Assembly: GCA_965662355.1 (NCBI GenBank)
Contig: CBFIHP010000002.1
Coordinates: forward strand, 248,001 to 312,000
DNA from: GCA-2683825 sp965662355
Lineage (GTDB): Bacteria > Planctomycetota > UBA1135 > GCA-002686595
Length of the DNA stretch: 64,000 nt
Direction of reading: 5' to 3'
Part shown: in pieces, positions 27,026 through 36,587 of the stretch
How the letters are laid out: each line of letters opens with the position of its first letter
Position numbering within the stretch: the stretch's first letter is position 1
The notes under the pieces: generated by a model
What the model was told of the DNA's origin: nothing
Seen by the model: only the letters and a program-made list of their open reading frames with translations
The model's database searches: none
Translations under genes and position numbers: made by a program

Positions 27026-27580
27026 TCAAACCGAACGTAGATCGAGCACCCGGGAAAGTGCGCTGATCACGAGACTGTGGCGGATCTCGAGGGCGAGAAG
27101 GCCGTCGTGGACCTCTTTCTCGCTCAAGAGCAGCACACCGATGTCTTCACCATCGTCGAGCTCCAGCTCGTGCGTGCGCTCGGCATCTTCCGCCAAATAG
27201 TGGTAGCAGAGGTTCGTCAGAAAGGCCGGATTGGGCTCGACGGCCCCCAGCGAGCGCCATTTGTCCGAGGTGAAGCCGGTTTCCTCCCGCAGCTCGCGTT
27301 TGGCGGCCGTCAGGGGGTCCTCACCCGGATCGATGACCCCACCGGGGATCTCGGTGGTGACGCGATCCGCTCCGAAGCGGTACTGCTGCACGAAGACCAG
27401 CTGGCGCTCTTCGGTGAAAGCCACGACGTTGACCCAGTTCGGGGTCTCGAGGACCGTGCGGCGCAGCCCCTGTTTCGTGCGCGGATTTTCGAGCAGATCG
27501 AAGCGCGCGCGCGCCACGAGCAGATCGGGGCCGGGTTCGCTGCCGAGCTTCTTCCACGGGGCAGGCTTCGTGTCGCTCAT
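27026..27580 (-). CDS. Nudix hydrolase, ADP-ribose pyrophosphatase type
   Basis: 184 residues. The Nudix box GGVIDPGEDPLTAAKRELREETGF is complete (G, E, REL.EE.G), with the typical preceding VTTEIP strand and following NPAFLTNLCYHYLAED. The order of elements and VFVQQYRFGADRVTTEIPGG resemble NudF/ADP-ribose pyrophosphatases, which cleave ADP-sugars to AMP and a sugar phosphate. The start at 27580 forms an ATGA overlap with the stop of the large UnbV gene, indicating co-translation. The upstream open frame to 27997 is antisense-type shadow without protein character. Confidence 0.87.
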   Translation of the reverse strand: MSDTKPAPWKKLGSEPGPDLLVARARFDLLENPRTKQGLRRTVLETPNWVNVVAFTEERQLVFVQQYRFGADRVTTEIPGGVIDPGEDPLTAAKRELREETGFTSDKWRSLGAVEPNPAFLTNLCYHYLAEDAERTHELELDDGEDIGVLLLSEKEVHDGLLALEIRHSLVISALSRVLDLRSV

Positions 27581-30500
27581 CGTTGCTCTCGGGGTCCGCT
27601 GCCCGAGGCAGCGGGAGTGCTCGACGCTTCGATGGCCTCGGTCTCCGTGGACGCTTCCAGGTGGCAGGTCCCGAGCAGGGCGAAAGCCACGCCGGGATTG
27701 GCGAGTCCCGGCGCGAGGGACTCGATCCAAACTTTCGCGGGCCGTGTGTTCCATTGTCGGTCCCAGGTGCGGTGTGCCTCGGTGTCCGGGAAGGACTCGT
27801 CCGGCCCGTACGGATAGCCGCTCATGCCGTGGAAGGGATAGGGCTTCACGAAGAGCGCTTCTTCGGTGTTGTGATCGCGATCCTTGGCCCAGCCATCGAA
27901 GAACACCAGGAACGAGCGCTTCCAGCCGGGCTTCAAAGGCGGAGCCTTCTGGGCGTCGAAGCGCACGGTCATCGCATCGCCCGCACCGAGGATGCAAAAA
28001 CGATCGTCGATCTCACCCAAGAGCTCGAGCACGTCCCCGAAGCGCGTGTAGAAACCGGGGTGCTGGTTCCAGCGCGGCGTCGTCGCGATGCGCTCCCAGT
28101 CGAACCACTCGAGATCCACCAGGGCCTCATCGTCCACGACGAAGGGAATCGGTTCGCTGAAACCGCGCTCCCACAAAACGGCCGAGCTGGCCTCGATCGA
28201 GGTGACGACGAAGGGCGCATCGTCGGCATCGGTCGCGAGCCGGATCGAATCCCAGTAGAGCGCAAGGGTCGAGAAGATGCGGATGCGCGGATCCTCGCGA
28301 TCGATCATCTCCGTGACGTCGATGACCATCGTCTTCAACTTGCCCGCCGGGAAACCCAGGGGCGGGCCCGCGTCCCTCCAGCCACCCGCTCCATCGGGAA
28401 CCTGCAGGATGGGGGGGATGAAGGCCTTGTCGGGGTGGCGTGCCGAAGCGACGTTGACGCTGGCGTCGGTCCAGACGAGCCAGCCGTTCATCGCCAGACG
28501 CAGCTTCGGCGCCTCGCGCACGCGAGCCGCATCGAACTCCAGCTCGAGGAAGTGGGGTGTGGCGAGACCTCGGAACTGATCCCCGTGGGGCACGAAGGGT
28601 TGGGCGAAGCGCTTGTCGTTCGTCGCGAGTTCTTCCGTCCAGTCCTTGCCGTCGCTCCCGATGACCTTCCTCGCCACCAGCGCGTCGCGCATGGTGTGCG
28701 TGTGCGGCTTCGGAAAGGGCGGAAAGCTGAAGCGCTCCTCGGGGAAGATCTCGACGCTCGCGGGATGGTCGATGACATCGAGGCGCATCCGATCGAGGTA
28801 GGTGACCTCGCGCAACTCCTCGGTGAACTGCAGTTCGTAGAATCCGTCCTTGGGCACCAGCTGGTCTCCCTGGACCAGGACGTACTCGTCGTGGTCGGGC
28901 GCAACCAGCTGGCCCGGCGCCATCGGCAGTCCGAGCGGTGTGATGCCGAGAACGTCGCTGATGAACTCGTATTCCGTGCCATTCCACGTATAGAGGAAGG
29001 GGCACGAGCCCTGCAGGCCTCGGCGTTGCCAGAACAGAAGCGGCTCCATGGGCGCGTCGAAGGAGTTCTGCACGACACCGTTGGGCCAGCGGATGCGCAT
29101 CAGCTCGGGCATCGCGCCCTTCACGCCGATCAGCCGGGACTGGCCGCTCCACAGGATTCGCTGGTAATTGAGGCCTTGGCGCAGCTCCAGGATGGCGCCC
29201 AGTGCGTGGGCGGAGTCCTTGTGACCCATCAATTCGACCAGGGCGCCCTTGGGCTGTCCTTCGAAGACGTACTCCCACAGGCCGCCCGTATCGCCGGCGC
29301 GTAGAAGGTCGTTGTCACCATCGCCATCGGTGTCCAGGATCGCTACCTGGCCGTGGCCCGGGCGCGGCGTCTCGAAGGCGTCTCCGAGAACCTGGGCCAC
29401 GCCACCGTTCTTGAAGCCGGGGGCCAGAAGGCCGGCCGCGGGGTGGGTCTCGGTGGCCCAGAAGAGATCGTTCGTTCCATCGAGGTCCCAGTCGCAGACG
29501 ATCGGCTGGCCCGTCGGCGGATGGGGCAGCGAGTAACGCAACTGGTTCGACTTCCAGCCGCCGGTTTCCGTGCGCGAGTAGATCGTGAGCCCGTCCTCGC
29601 CGAAGTGCGAGATGTCGACCCAGCTGTCGCCGTCGAGATCCGCGGCGACGATGTACTTCGCTCCGGGGCGGAACTTCGGTAGGTAGTCGTTCTTGTACTC
29701 GAAGCGCCCGGCGCGAAGGTTGCTCAGAAACGTGATCGCCTGCTCGAGGCAGACGAAGTCGATGTCGCTGTCGCGATCGAGATCCTCGGGGATCATTACG
29801 AACGGGCATTCCGGCAACGTCGTCTCGTTGGAGACATCGACGAAGCCCGTCAGGTTCACGTCGAAGCCGTCGTTGCGATAGAGACGCGCCGAGCCTCCCG
29901 TACAGATGGCGATGTCCACATCGCCATCGTGGTCGAAGTCCAGCGGAACCAGCTCGCCCCGCGCGGCACTGGCCTGGTCGAGAACCTTGTGGGTCTCCTC
30001 GGCCATGGCGGCGGAGCTCACGGCGTTCTCGACATTTTCGAACAAGTAGGTCGCATCGCCCGCGATCGAGACGATCAGATCGAGGTCCTGATCCCCCGGT
30101 TCGGTCGTGGTCTTGGTGTCGGAGGGTGTGGCCCCGGCGTCCATGCGATCGAAGGGGATGACGTCGGTGATGTTGGCACTCGAGAGCTTGCGTCCCTCCC
30201 AGGAGCGATCCTTGTTGCCATCCGAGTTCCCTCCGGGGTTACGCTTCAAGAGCTCGAGACCCTCTGGGCCGAAGGCGGCGATGCGCAGGGGCGAGGGGTC
30301 GTGTGTATAGAGCTCCTCGATGCTGCCAAACGACTCGCCCACGTCGATCTTCGTCGTCCCGCGACCGGTACGCGCGCTGACGAATCCGGTGGCCCCGGCG
30401 AGGATCTGGCGCGCCTGATGGGTCGCCGCGTGGAGCGTGGGCGTCTCGATCGTGAACTCGCGTCCGATATGGGGGCGCACCTCGCCCAGGGTGCCGGATT

Positions 30501-31209
30501 GGTGCTTGGGTTCACCAGGGGACTTGATGCCCCGGGCCCCGAGGTCCTGCATGCGAGCGACGATGAGCATGGCCTCGTCGCGCTTGGCGGCCGAGAACAG
30601 AAGCGCGCGCATGCGCTCCAGCACCACGAGGATCCAGCTCTCGGCGACTTCGTCGGGGACCTCGAGCAGTTCGCGATAGCGTTTTTCCGCTCCGGCCATG
30701 GCCTCGGGTGTCTCGGTGTCATCCAGGGCCAGGGTGTAGGCCAGCTGGATCGGGAAGTCGTCCGGGTACTTCCGCATCAGAGGTTCGAGGATGGCGAGGG
30801 CCTTCTCGTTCTCGTACTCGATGCGCGCCACCCGGAACTGGCACCAGAGTGTGCCCGGGTCGTTCGGGGCCAGCTTCGCAGCGCGTTTGATGTAGGGCAG
30901 GGCCTCTTCGAGCTTCTCGTCGGAGAGTTCGATGTTCGCCGCACGCAAGAGATCCTCGGCGGCCGCGTCCTTGCGCTCGATGAGCGGAGCCAGGACCTTA
31001 CGGGCCTCCTCTTTTCGCTGCTGGAGCATGTATTCCGCTGCCAGGTCCCGGGCACGGACGATCTCCGGGGTCAACTCGGCGGCTTTGCCACCGCCACCGC
31101 AGCTACCCAGGAGGCCATAGAGCCCCAGGGCCCAGGCGAGAAGAGCCAACGTTCCGGCCGGAGTTGCGTAGAGGGAAATCGTGGCTGCGCGCGATCGCTG
31201 CACTTGCAT
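27577..31209 (-). CDS. Giant lipoprotein: TPR, FG-GAP/VCBS propeller and ASPIC/UnbV domain
   Basis: 1,210 residues. A signal sequence with lipobox LLGSC and a Gly-rich linker opens the protein. Residues 50-210 are TPR-like (ARDLAAEYMLQQRKEEARKVLAPLIE, LAAN.ELSDEKLEEALPYIKRAAKLAPNDP). About 380-720 hold FG-GAP repeats with Asp loops (DFDHDGDVDIAI, DLDRDSDIDFVCL, DTDGDGDNDLLRA). A UnbV domain is next (LGAILELRQGLNYQRILWSGQSRLIGVKGAMPELMRIRWPNGVVQ). The final 400 residues (PFLYTWNGTEYEFISDVLGITPLGLP onwards) match the C-terminal extension common to these giant Planctomycetota/Acidobacteria proteins. Extracellular, ligand unknown. Divergent from the UGA-containing paralogue at 31401, with 191 bases between them. 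Its stop overlaps the Nudix start. Confidence 0.87.
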   Translation of the reverse strand: MQVQRSRAATISLYATPAGTLALLAWALGLYGLLGSCGGGGKAAELTPEIVRARDLAAEYMLQQRKEEARKVLAPLIERKDAAAEDLLRAANIELSDEKLEEALPYIKRAAKLAPNDPGTLWCQFRVARIEYENEKALAILEPLMRKYPDDFPIQLAYTLALDDTETPEAMAGAEKRYRELLEVPDEVAESWILVVLERMRALLFSAAKRDEAMLIVARMQDLGARGIKSPGEPKHQSGTLGEVRPHIGREFTIETPTLHAATHQARQILAGATGFVSARTGRGTTKIDVGESFGSIEELYTHDPSPLRIAAFGPEGLELLKRNPGGNSDGNKDRSWEGRKLSSANITDVIPFDRMDAGATPSDTKTTTEPGDQDLDLIVSIAGDATYLFENVENAVSSAAMAEETHKVLDQASAARGELVPLDFDHDGDVDIAICTGGSARLYRNDGFDVNLTGFVDVSNETTLPECPFVMIPEDLDRDSDIDFVCLEQAITFLSNLRAGRFEYKNDYLPKFRPGAKYIVAADLDGDSWVDISHFGEDGLTIYSRTETGGWKSNQLRYSLPHPPTGQPIVCDWDLDGTNDLFWATETHPAAGLLAPGFKNGGVAQVLGDAFETPRPGHGQVAILDTDGDGDNDLLRAGDTGGLWEYVFEGQPKGALVELMGHKDSAHALGAILELRQGLNYQRILWSGQSRLIGVKGAMPELMRIRWPNGVVQNSFDAPMEPLLFWQRRGLQGSCPFLYTWNGTEYEFISDVLGITPLGLPMAPGQLVAPDHDEYVLVQGDQLVPKDGFYELQFTEELREVTYLDRMRLDVIDHPASVEIFPEERFSFPPFPKPHTHTMRDALVARKVIGSDGKDWTEELATNDKRFAQPFVPHGDQFRGLATPHFLELEFDAARVREAPKLRLAMNGWLVWTDASVNVASARHPDKAFIPPILQVPDGAGGWRDAGPPLGFPAGKLKTMVIDVTEMIDREDPRIRIFSTLALYWDSIRLATDADDAPFVVTSIEASSAVLWERGFSEPIPFVVDDEALVDLEWFDWERIATTPRWNQHPGFYTRFGDVLELLGEIDDRFCILGAGDAMTVRFDAQKAPPLKPGWKRSFLVFFDGWAKDRDHNTEEALFVKPYPFHGMSGYPYGPDESFPDTEAHRTWDRQWNTRPAKVWIESLAPGLANPGVAFALLGTCHLEASTETEAIEASSTPAASGSGPREQR

Positions 31210-31400
31210 GGGCGTCCCCTGCTCCTCGAAACCAGAGAAGCGGATTCCGGTCGAGGAAAGGATGAAGGCTTTTGAAGCCGGTTCATGGGAGGTGGTGGTT
31301 GCCTGTGGCCTAGACTGTACGCATGGTCCGCGCGGGTGCTAGCCCAAGTTGCTCCAGAGCTCGGGCCCCGAAGCGAGCGCGGAATACGGACCCCCTCACG

Positions 31401-34340
31401 ATGCACACCTCCTTCCCCAAGACCCCGACCCTTGCGGGTCCCCTGGCCACCGTCTGCATGGGCTTTTTTGCCCTTTGCATGGGCGGGTGCGGCGGCGGCG
31501 AGGAGGGCAGCACGGGCGAGGAGATCGCCGTCGAGTTGCCGGCGTCCATTTCGGTCCTGATTCCCGATCGTCCCATCCGCGACATGGCGGTCGTCGAGGA
31601 CAACTCGGAAGCGGTCGCCAACCGCATGGTGGACTTTTCCGACAAGCTGCGCCGACGCGACTTCGACGCTGCCCTGGACTGGCTAGCACCGGACTTTGTC
31701 GGGCACGCCTTTGCACCGCTCGCGGAAAGCGAGGTCGAGGAACTACCGCTCGCCACCGGGCGCATCCTTTATGACTGCACCTCGCCGCCGATCGTCGAGC
31801 GCCACGGTTTTCTCGATTCGATACGCGCTTCCATCGGCGCCTGGGAGCGGGTCGAGACCGTCTCCTGGAAGGTCAAGGCGGCTGAATTCCAGAGCGGCGG
31901 TAGCCCGTGGGGATGCATTCGCTTTCGCATCGGCATCCAGGGCACGAAGGAGGGCGGAGGTCCCGCGTCGCTCGAGGCCTGGGGCTTTGCTCGGGTGGAG
32001 AGCGCCGGTGGCAAGTGGCTGGTTTCCGAATTCGAGCTGGAGTCGCTGACCGCCCTCTCGCGCGAGGCGTACCTCTTCCGCGACGTGGCCACGGCCGTGG
32101 GCGTGGCCCGCACGGGCATTCGCTTCGGCAAGCCCGGGAACCGGAATTTTGCCTGGAACGGGGCCGCGGCGGGGGATGCCGATGGCGACGGTCTGGTGGA
32201 CATCTTCATCCCTTCGCCCCGCGCGAACGTGCTCTACATGGCCCGCGGTGAAAGCGGCTTCATCGACGAGGCGCTGACCCTCGGTGTCGCGGAACCGGCG
32301 GGAGGCACGGGAGCCGTGTTCTTCGACATGGACAACGATGGCGACCAGGACCTGGCCCTGGCCGACGTCGGCTGGAAGGAACGCGACGGTCGCCTTGGCG
32401 GCAACGGCCTACGCCTGTGGGTCAGCGCGGCAAGCTCCGGAGAAAGTGCCGACAAAGACAAGCCGTCCTTTCAGGAGCGCGGCCAGGACCTGGGCTTCGG
32501 GCTCTCCGACAGCTACTCGTTGACGGTCTTCGATGCCGAGCAGGACGGCTTCCTCGACGTCTTCGTCGCGAACTACGGTCGCATCGCAGCGGAACCGAAC
32601 AACTCCTGGATCCAGGCGACCAACGGCACGCCCAATCAGCTGTATACGAACGTCTTTGCCGCCGATGGCACGCGTTTCGTCGAGGTGGCGGAGGCCCGGG
32701 GCCTGATCGATAGCGCCTGGTCGTACGCCTCCGCGGCGGCGGACCTGGACATGGATGGAGATCAGGATCTCTACGTCGCCAACGACTACGGCGTCAACCA
32801 CCTGTGGATCAACTCCGGCGCGGGGATTTTCGAGAACCAGGCCGATGCGCTCGGGGTCAGCGACCTCGGCAACGGCATGGGTATCTCCTTCGGTGATCTC
32901 GACAACGATGCCGACCTCGACATCTACGTCTCCAACATGTCCTCGACCGCGGGGCGCAGGATCTTGTCGCGATTGGCCAAGAAGGACGAGCGCTGGAACC
33001 AGCTCTCGAAGATGGCCGCTGGCAACACGATCTTTCTCAGTGGAGACAAGGGCTTCGAGCGCTTGAACGAGAAGGGTGGCCTGGGCGGAAGCTGGGCCTG
33101 GAGTTCGAACCTCTTCGATCTGGATCTCGACGGCAAACTGGACGTTTACTGTTGCAGCGGTTTCGTCACGGGCGACACGCCCGCGGACACATGAAGCACC
33201 TACTGGCGCCACGTGGTGGCGTCTTCCATCGAGGTCGAAGCAGAAGAGAGCGTGAGCATCGTAGAGGCGGTCAACGCCGGTTCCTACGTCAGTTTGCACA
33301 ACGCACAGATCTTCGAGGAGGGACTCTCCTTCAGCGGCAACGAGCGCAACAAGACGTGGATCAACGCCGAGCGTGGGTTCGTCGATCTCTCCGATGTTTC
33401 GGGCTGCGACACCCCGAATGATTCACGCGCGTCGATCGCCTGCGATTTCGATGACGATGGAGATGTCGATCTCTTCGTGCACTCGATCCAGCGCGAGCGC
33501 CATTCGCTTTTTCGCAACGATGCGGTTCGCCCTGGCAAGGATGCCGGCTTTCTCAAGTTGAAGTTGAAGGCCGTGCATTCCCAGTACGAGGCCATTGGCG
33601 CGACGGTCATCGTGCATGGACCGCATGGGCCCGTGGCCCAGGTGCTCAGTCGCGGAGCGGGCTTTCTCTCCTCGCAACCCGACGAGCTGATCTTCGGGCT
33701 CGGAAGCCAGGAGAGTTGCTTGGTCGAGGTTCATTGGCCGGGCACGAAAAAGGACGAGAAGGAATCCTTCGGCGAGATCGCCGCCGGGACACGCGCGCGG
33801 CTCGTGCAGGGCAGCGGGCAACCGGAGTCCTACGGTGCCCGACCGCGAGCCCTTCCCGACCCGGCTCCCGAGGGGCTGAAGGTCGCGGAAGGCGATGTCC
33901 TTCCGAAGCTCGGATTGTTCGACGCCAAGGGCAGGCCGGTGATCTTCGATCCGGTGAAAACCGCCGGTGGACGCAATCTGCTGCTCACTTTCTGGGCCAG
34001 CTACTGCACGCCCTGCGTGAAGGAGATCCCCGAGCTCCAGGGTCTCCACGCCGGGGGCAAGCAGGCGGTGGTGTCGATCAGCCTGGATGTGCCCGCTTCC
34101 GTTTCCGCGGCGGTCCGTCGCCTGGAGCGGGGCGGAGCCGAGTACCCGGCCTACTTCCTCGGGGATGACAAAACGCACAAGGAGCTCATTCGCCAGGCCG
34201 GCGAGGCCGACGAGCCCACGGTGGTGCCGATCACCGACATCGTCGATCTGGAGCGCATGCCCATTCCGACCACCCTCGTGCTGGCCTCCGACGGGCGCAT
34301 CGAGGCCATCCTGCGCGGACCTCTCCAGGGCGAGGAATGA
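31401..34340 (+). CDS. CRTAC1-like FG-GAP/UnbV protein with C-terminal thioredoxin domain, in-frame UGA (candidate selenoprotein)
   Basis: One continuous frame of 980 codons interrupted by a single TGA at 33192-33194 (position 598). Before it: lipoprotein signal (ending CMGGC), an NTF2-like region (about 60-235) and FG-GAP repeats (DADGDGLVDIF, DMDNDGDQDLA, DLDMDGDQDLYV, DLDNDADLDIYV). After it, in the same frame: STYWRHVVASS, another FG-GAP loop (DFDDDGDVDLFV), a UnbV domain (about 720-805) and a TlpA-like thioredoxin domain with WASYCTPC (Cys869, Cys872). The domain layout of the two halves is that of one protein, so these are not two genes. As plain ORFs they would be 31401-33194 and, from GTG 33213, 33213-34340; no Shine-Dalgarno precedes that GTG. 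A SECIS-like hairpin follows the UGA. Nonsense mutation or sequencing error remain alternatives. Confidence 0.8.
33205..33223 (+). promoter_or_regulatory. SECIS-like stem-loop after the in-frame UGA
   Basis: CGCCAC (33207-33212) pairs perfectly with GTGGCG (33216-33221) around the three-base loop GTG. A G-T and a G-C pair extend the stem to eight pairs (33205-33223). The loop begins 18 bases after the UGA. As I remember the bacterial SECIS consensus (short stem, small apical loop with G in the first two positions, loop about 16-37 bases from UGA), this fits. GC-rich DNA produces hairpins by chance, so it needs comparative support. Confidence 0.5.
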
Positions 34341-34382
34341 GAGAGGGCTTGGTTCTGGCTCGACCGCGCGGATAATCCGCCC

Positions 34383-35156
34383 ATGTCTCAGACCATCGAG
34401 CCCGTGTCTCCCTCCACACCTGAGAAGACGGCGATCGTCGTAGGCGCGAGTGCCGGCATGGGGGCGGCCATCGTCCGTCGCCTCGCGGCGCAGGGATACA
34501 CCGTCGCGGCCCTGGCGCGCAGGGAGGATCCGCTCAGGCAACTGGCCAGCGAGTGCGAAGAACTTCCCGGCCGCGTCCTGGTGCGCGTCCATGACGTTGC
34601 GAACGATGCGCAGGTGCCAGCGCTCTTCGAGGAGCTCGTGCGCGAGCTGGGTTCGCTTGAGCTGATCGTATTCACGGCCGGCATCATGCCGGAGATCGGA
34701 CCGGAGGAATTCGATACCCACAAGGACCTCGAGATCCTCAAGATCAACACCGGTGGTTGCATCGCCTGGTTCAATCCCGCGGCGGAGCTGTTCCAGTCCC
34801 AGCGGAGCGGCACGCTGATCGGTGTCTCGTCGATCGCCGGCGACCGCGGGCGGCGGGGGAACCCGGCTTACTGCACGTCGAAGGCAGCCATGAACACCTA
34901 CCTCGAAGCCCTGCGCAACCGACTCTGCGTCCATGGAGTGAAGGTGTGCACCATCCGACCGGGGTACATCGACACGGACATGACGAAGGGCATGGAGGGG
35001 CTCTTCTGGTTGATCAGCGCCGATCAAGCGGCGGAGTCGATCTTGAAGGCTGCACGCGGGGGTGCAAACGTACGCTACGTGCCCTTCCGCTGGGCCATCG
35101 TTGGGCTCGTGATTCGCAACATTCCCTCCTTCGTGTTCCGCCGGCTGAATCTATGA
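34383..35156 (+). CDS. DprE2-like short-chain dehydrogenase
   Basis: 257 residues. The NAD(P)-binding motif is VVGASAGMGAAIV, the active-site set is Ser in IGVSSIAGD and YCTSK (Tyr-x3-Lys), and the FTAGIMP strand replaces the common NNAG. The C-terminal hydrophobic patch (WAIVGLVIRNIPSFVFRR) may touch the membrane. Its ATGA overlap with the next gene, a convincing DprE1 homologue, makes it the likely keto-reductase partner (DprE2). In mycobacteria the pair epimerises decaprenyl-phosphoryl ribose to arabinose. Here the sugar-lipid substrate is unknown. 42 bases separate it from the upstream UGA-containing gene. Confidence 0.82.
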   Translation: MSQTIEPVSPSTPEKTAIVVGASAGMGAAIVRRLAAQGYTVAALARREDPLRQLASECEELPGRVLVRVHDVANDAQVPALFEELVRELGSLELIVFTAGIMPEIGPEEFDTHKDLEILKINTGGCIAWFNPAAELFQSQRSGTLIGVSSIAGDRGRRGNPAYCTSKAAMNTYLEALRNRLCVHGVKVCTIRPGYIDTDMTKGMEGLFWLISADQAAESILKAARGGANVRYVPFRWAIVGLVIRNIPSFVFRRLNL

Positions 35157-36583
35157 GCGTTCTACCGCCGCCCGCGTACCGCTACGTCGAGGCCTGGGGG
35201 ATGGCCAGCGGCGCCTACGCGCGTGTGCATCGACCGTGCTCCGTCGAGGAGATCCAGGGCGTGCTCGGCTCTCTCGGCGCTGCGGGTACATCCCTGGCTC
35301 TGCGGGGAACCGGGAACAGCTACGGTGACGCGAGTATGAACTCGAGCGGCGACGTGCTCGAGATCCAGCGCATGAATCGCATCCTCGGCTTCGATGCCGA
35401 GAGTGGCGTGGCCGAGCTGGAACCCGGCGTTACCCTGCGACAGTTGTGGCGCCACATCCTGCCCCAGGGCTACTGGCCCCGGGTCGTCAGCGGCACGAGC
35501 TTTCCTACCGTGGCCGGGGTCGCGGCGGCGAACATCCACGGCAAGAACAACTTCCGGGTCGGGGCGATTGGTGACGCGATTCAGGAATTCGACATCGTGT
35601 TGCCCTCGGGCGAGATCCGCACCTGCAGCCGCACGAGCGAGTCCGATCTCTTCCACGCTGCCATCGGCGGATTCGGAATGCTCGGGGTCTTCAGTCGCAT
35701 CGTCCTGCAGACGAAACGCGTGCACTCCGGCGAGCTGGAGGTGCACACATACGCCAACAAGAACCTGCGCGAGATGATGGAGTTCATGGAGGCCGAACGG
35801 GCCTCCGCCGACTATCTCGTGGGCTGGATCGACTGCTTTGCGAAGGACGACGCCCTCGGGCGCGGCCAGGTGCATCGTGCGCGGTATCTGGAACCCGAGG
35901 AGGACAGCGAGGCGGCGAAGACCACGAGCCTGGGCCATCAGGACTGTTCGCAGATGGTCTTCGGTTGCTATCCGAAGTCGGAGCTCTGGCGCGTCGTACG
36001 CCTCTTGAACAACGACTTCGGGATGAGCTTCGTCAACTTCGTGCGCTACTGGCAGGGGCGGCTCGAGGGCGCGATGGCTCCGCGACGCTGGACCCTGAAC
36101 GAGTTTTCGTTCCTCCTGGACTATGTCCCGAACTGGAAGTGGTCCTATGGCCGCAAACCCGGGCACGGGTTGATTCAGTTCCAGCCCTTCGTTCCGGATG
36201 AAAGCGCGCACCACGTCTACTCCGAGATCCTGCGACGCTGCCACAGCGCGGGCTTCGTGCCCTACCTTGGGGTCTTCAAGCGCCATCGCCCCGATCCCTT
36301 CTGGTTGACCCATGCGGTCGATGGGTGGAGCTTCGCCATGGACTTTCGCGTGACGCCCGCCCGGCGCGAAGCGCTCTGGAAACACTGCCGTGCGTTGAGC
36401 GAGCTCGTGCTGGATCACGGTGGGCGCTTCTACTTCGCGAAGGACTCGATCCTCGCCCCGGGGGTACCCGAGCGCATGTATCCCGAAGAGAACCTGCGCC
36501 GATTCCGGGAGCTGAAGCGCCGGGTCGATCCCGCGAACCTGCTACAGACCGACCTCACCCGTCGCGTGTTTGGAGCCTGGTGA
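35153..36583 (+). CDS. DprE1-like FAD-dependent oxidoreductase (VAO family)
   Basis: 476 residues from the ATG that overlaps the preceding stop. The FAD domain shows RGTGNSYGDASMN, then VVSGTSFPTVAGVAAANIHGKNNF, where HGKN is the DprE1 hallmark, and GGFGMLGVFSRIVLQ. The C-terminus has PYLGVFKRHRPDP, GWSFAMDFRV and FYFAKDSIL. This aligns element by element with mycobacterial decaprenyl-phosphoryl-ribose 2-oxidase, as remembered. The Lys in AKDS is conserved, while the benzothiazinone-reactive Cys387 position is Ala here (SFAMDF instead of NVCVDF). It should oxidise the C2 hydroxyl of a polyprenyl-linked sugar for the adjacent SDR to reduce. The open frame upstream to 34757 is shadow. Confidence 0.85.
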   Translation: MSVLPPPAYRYVEAWGMASGAYARVHRPCSVEEIQGVLGSLGAAGTSLALRGTGNSYGDASMNSSGDVLEIQRMNRILGFDAESGVAELEPGVTLRQLWRHILPQGYWPRVVSGTSFPTVAGVAAANIHGKNNFRVGAIGDAIQEFDIVLPSGEIRTCSRTSESDLFHAAIGGFGMLGVFSRIVLQTKRVHSGELEVHTYANKNLREMMEFMEAERASADYLVGWIDCFAKDDALGRGQVHRARYLEPEEDSEAAKTTSLGHQDCSQMVFGCYPKSELWRVVRLLNNDFGMSFVNFVRYWQGRLEGAMAPRRWTLNEFSFLLDYVPNWKWSYGRKPGHGLIQFQPFVPDESAHHVYSEILRRCHSAGFVPYLGVFKRHRPDPFWLTHAVDGWSFAMDFRVTPARREALWKHCRALSELVLDHGGRFYFAKDSILAPGVPERMYPEENLRRFRELKRRVDPANLLQTDLTRRVFGAW

Positions 36584-36587
36584 GGCC

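Noticed and set aside
33192..33194. Genetic code in which UGA is sense
   Set aside because: Many genes here end in TGA with the next gene starting in an overlap (GTGA, ATGA), so UGA is a normal stop in this organism; only a local recoding is possible.
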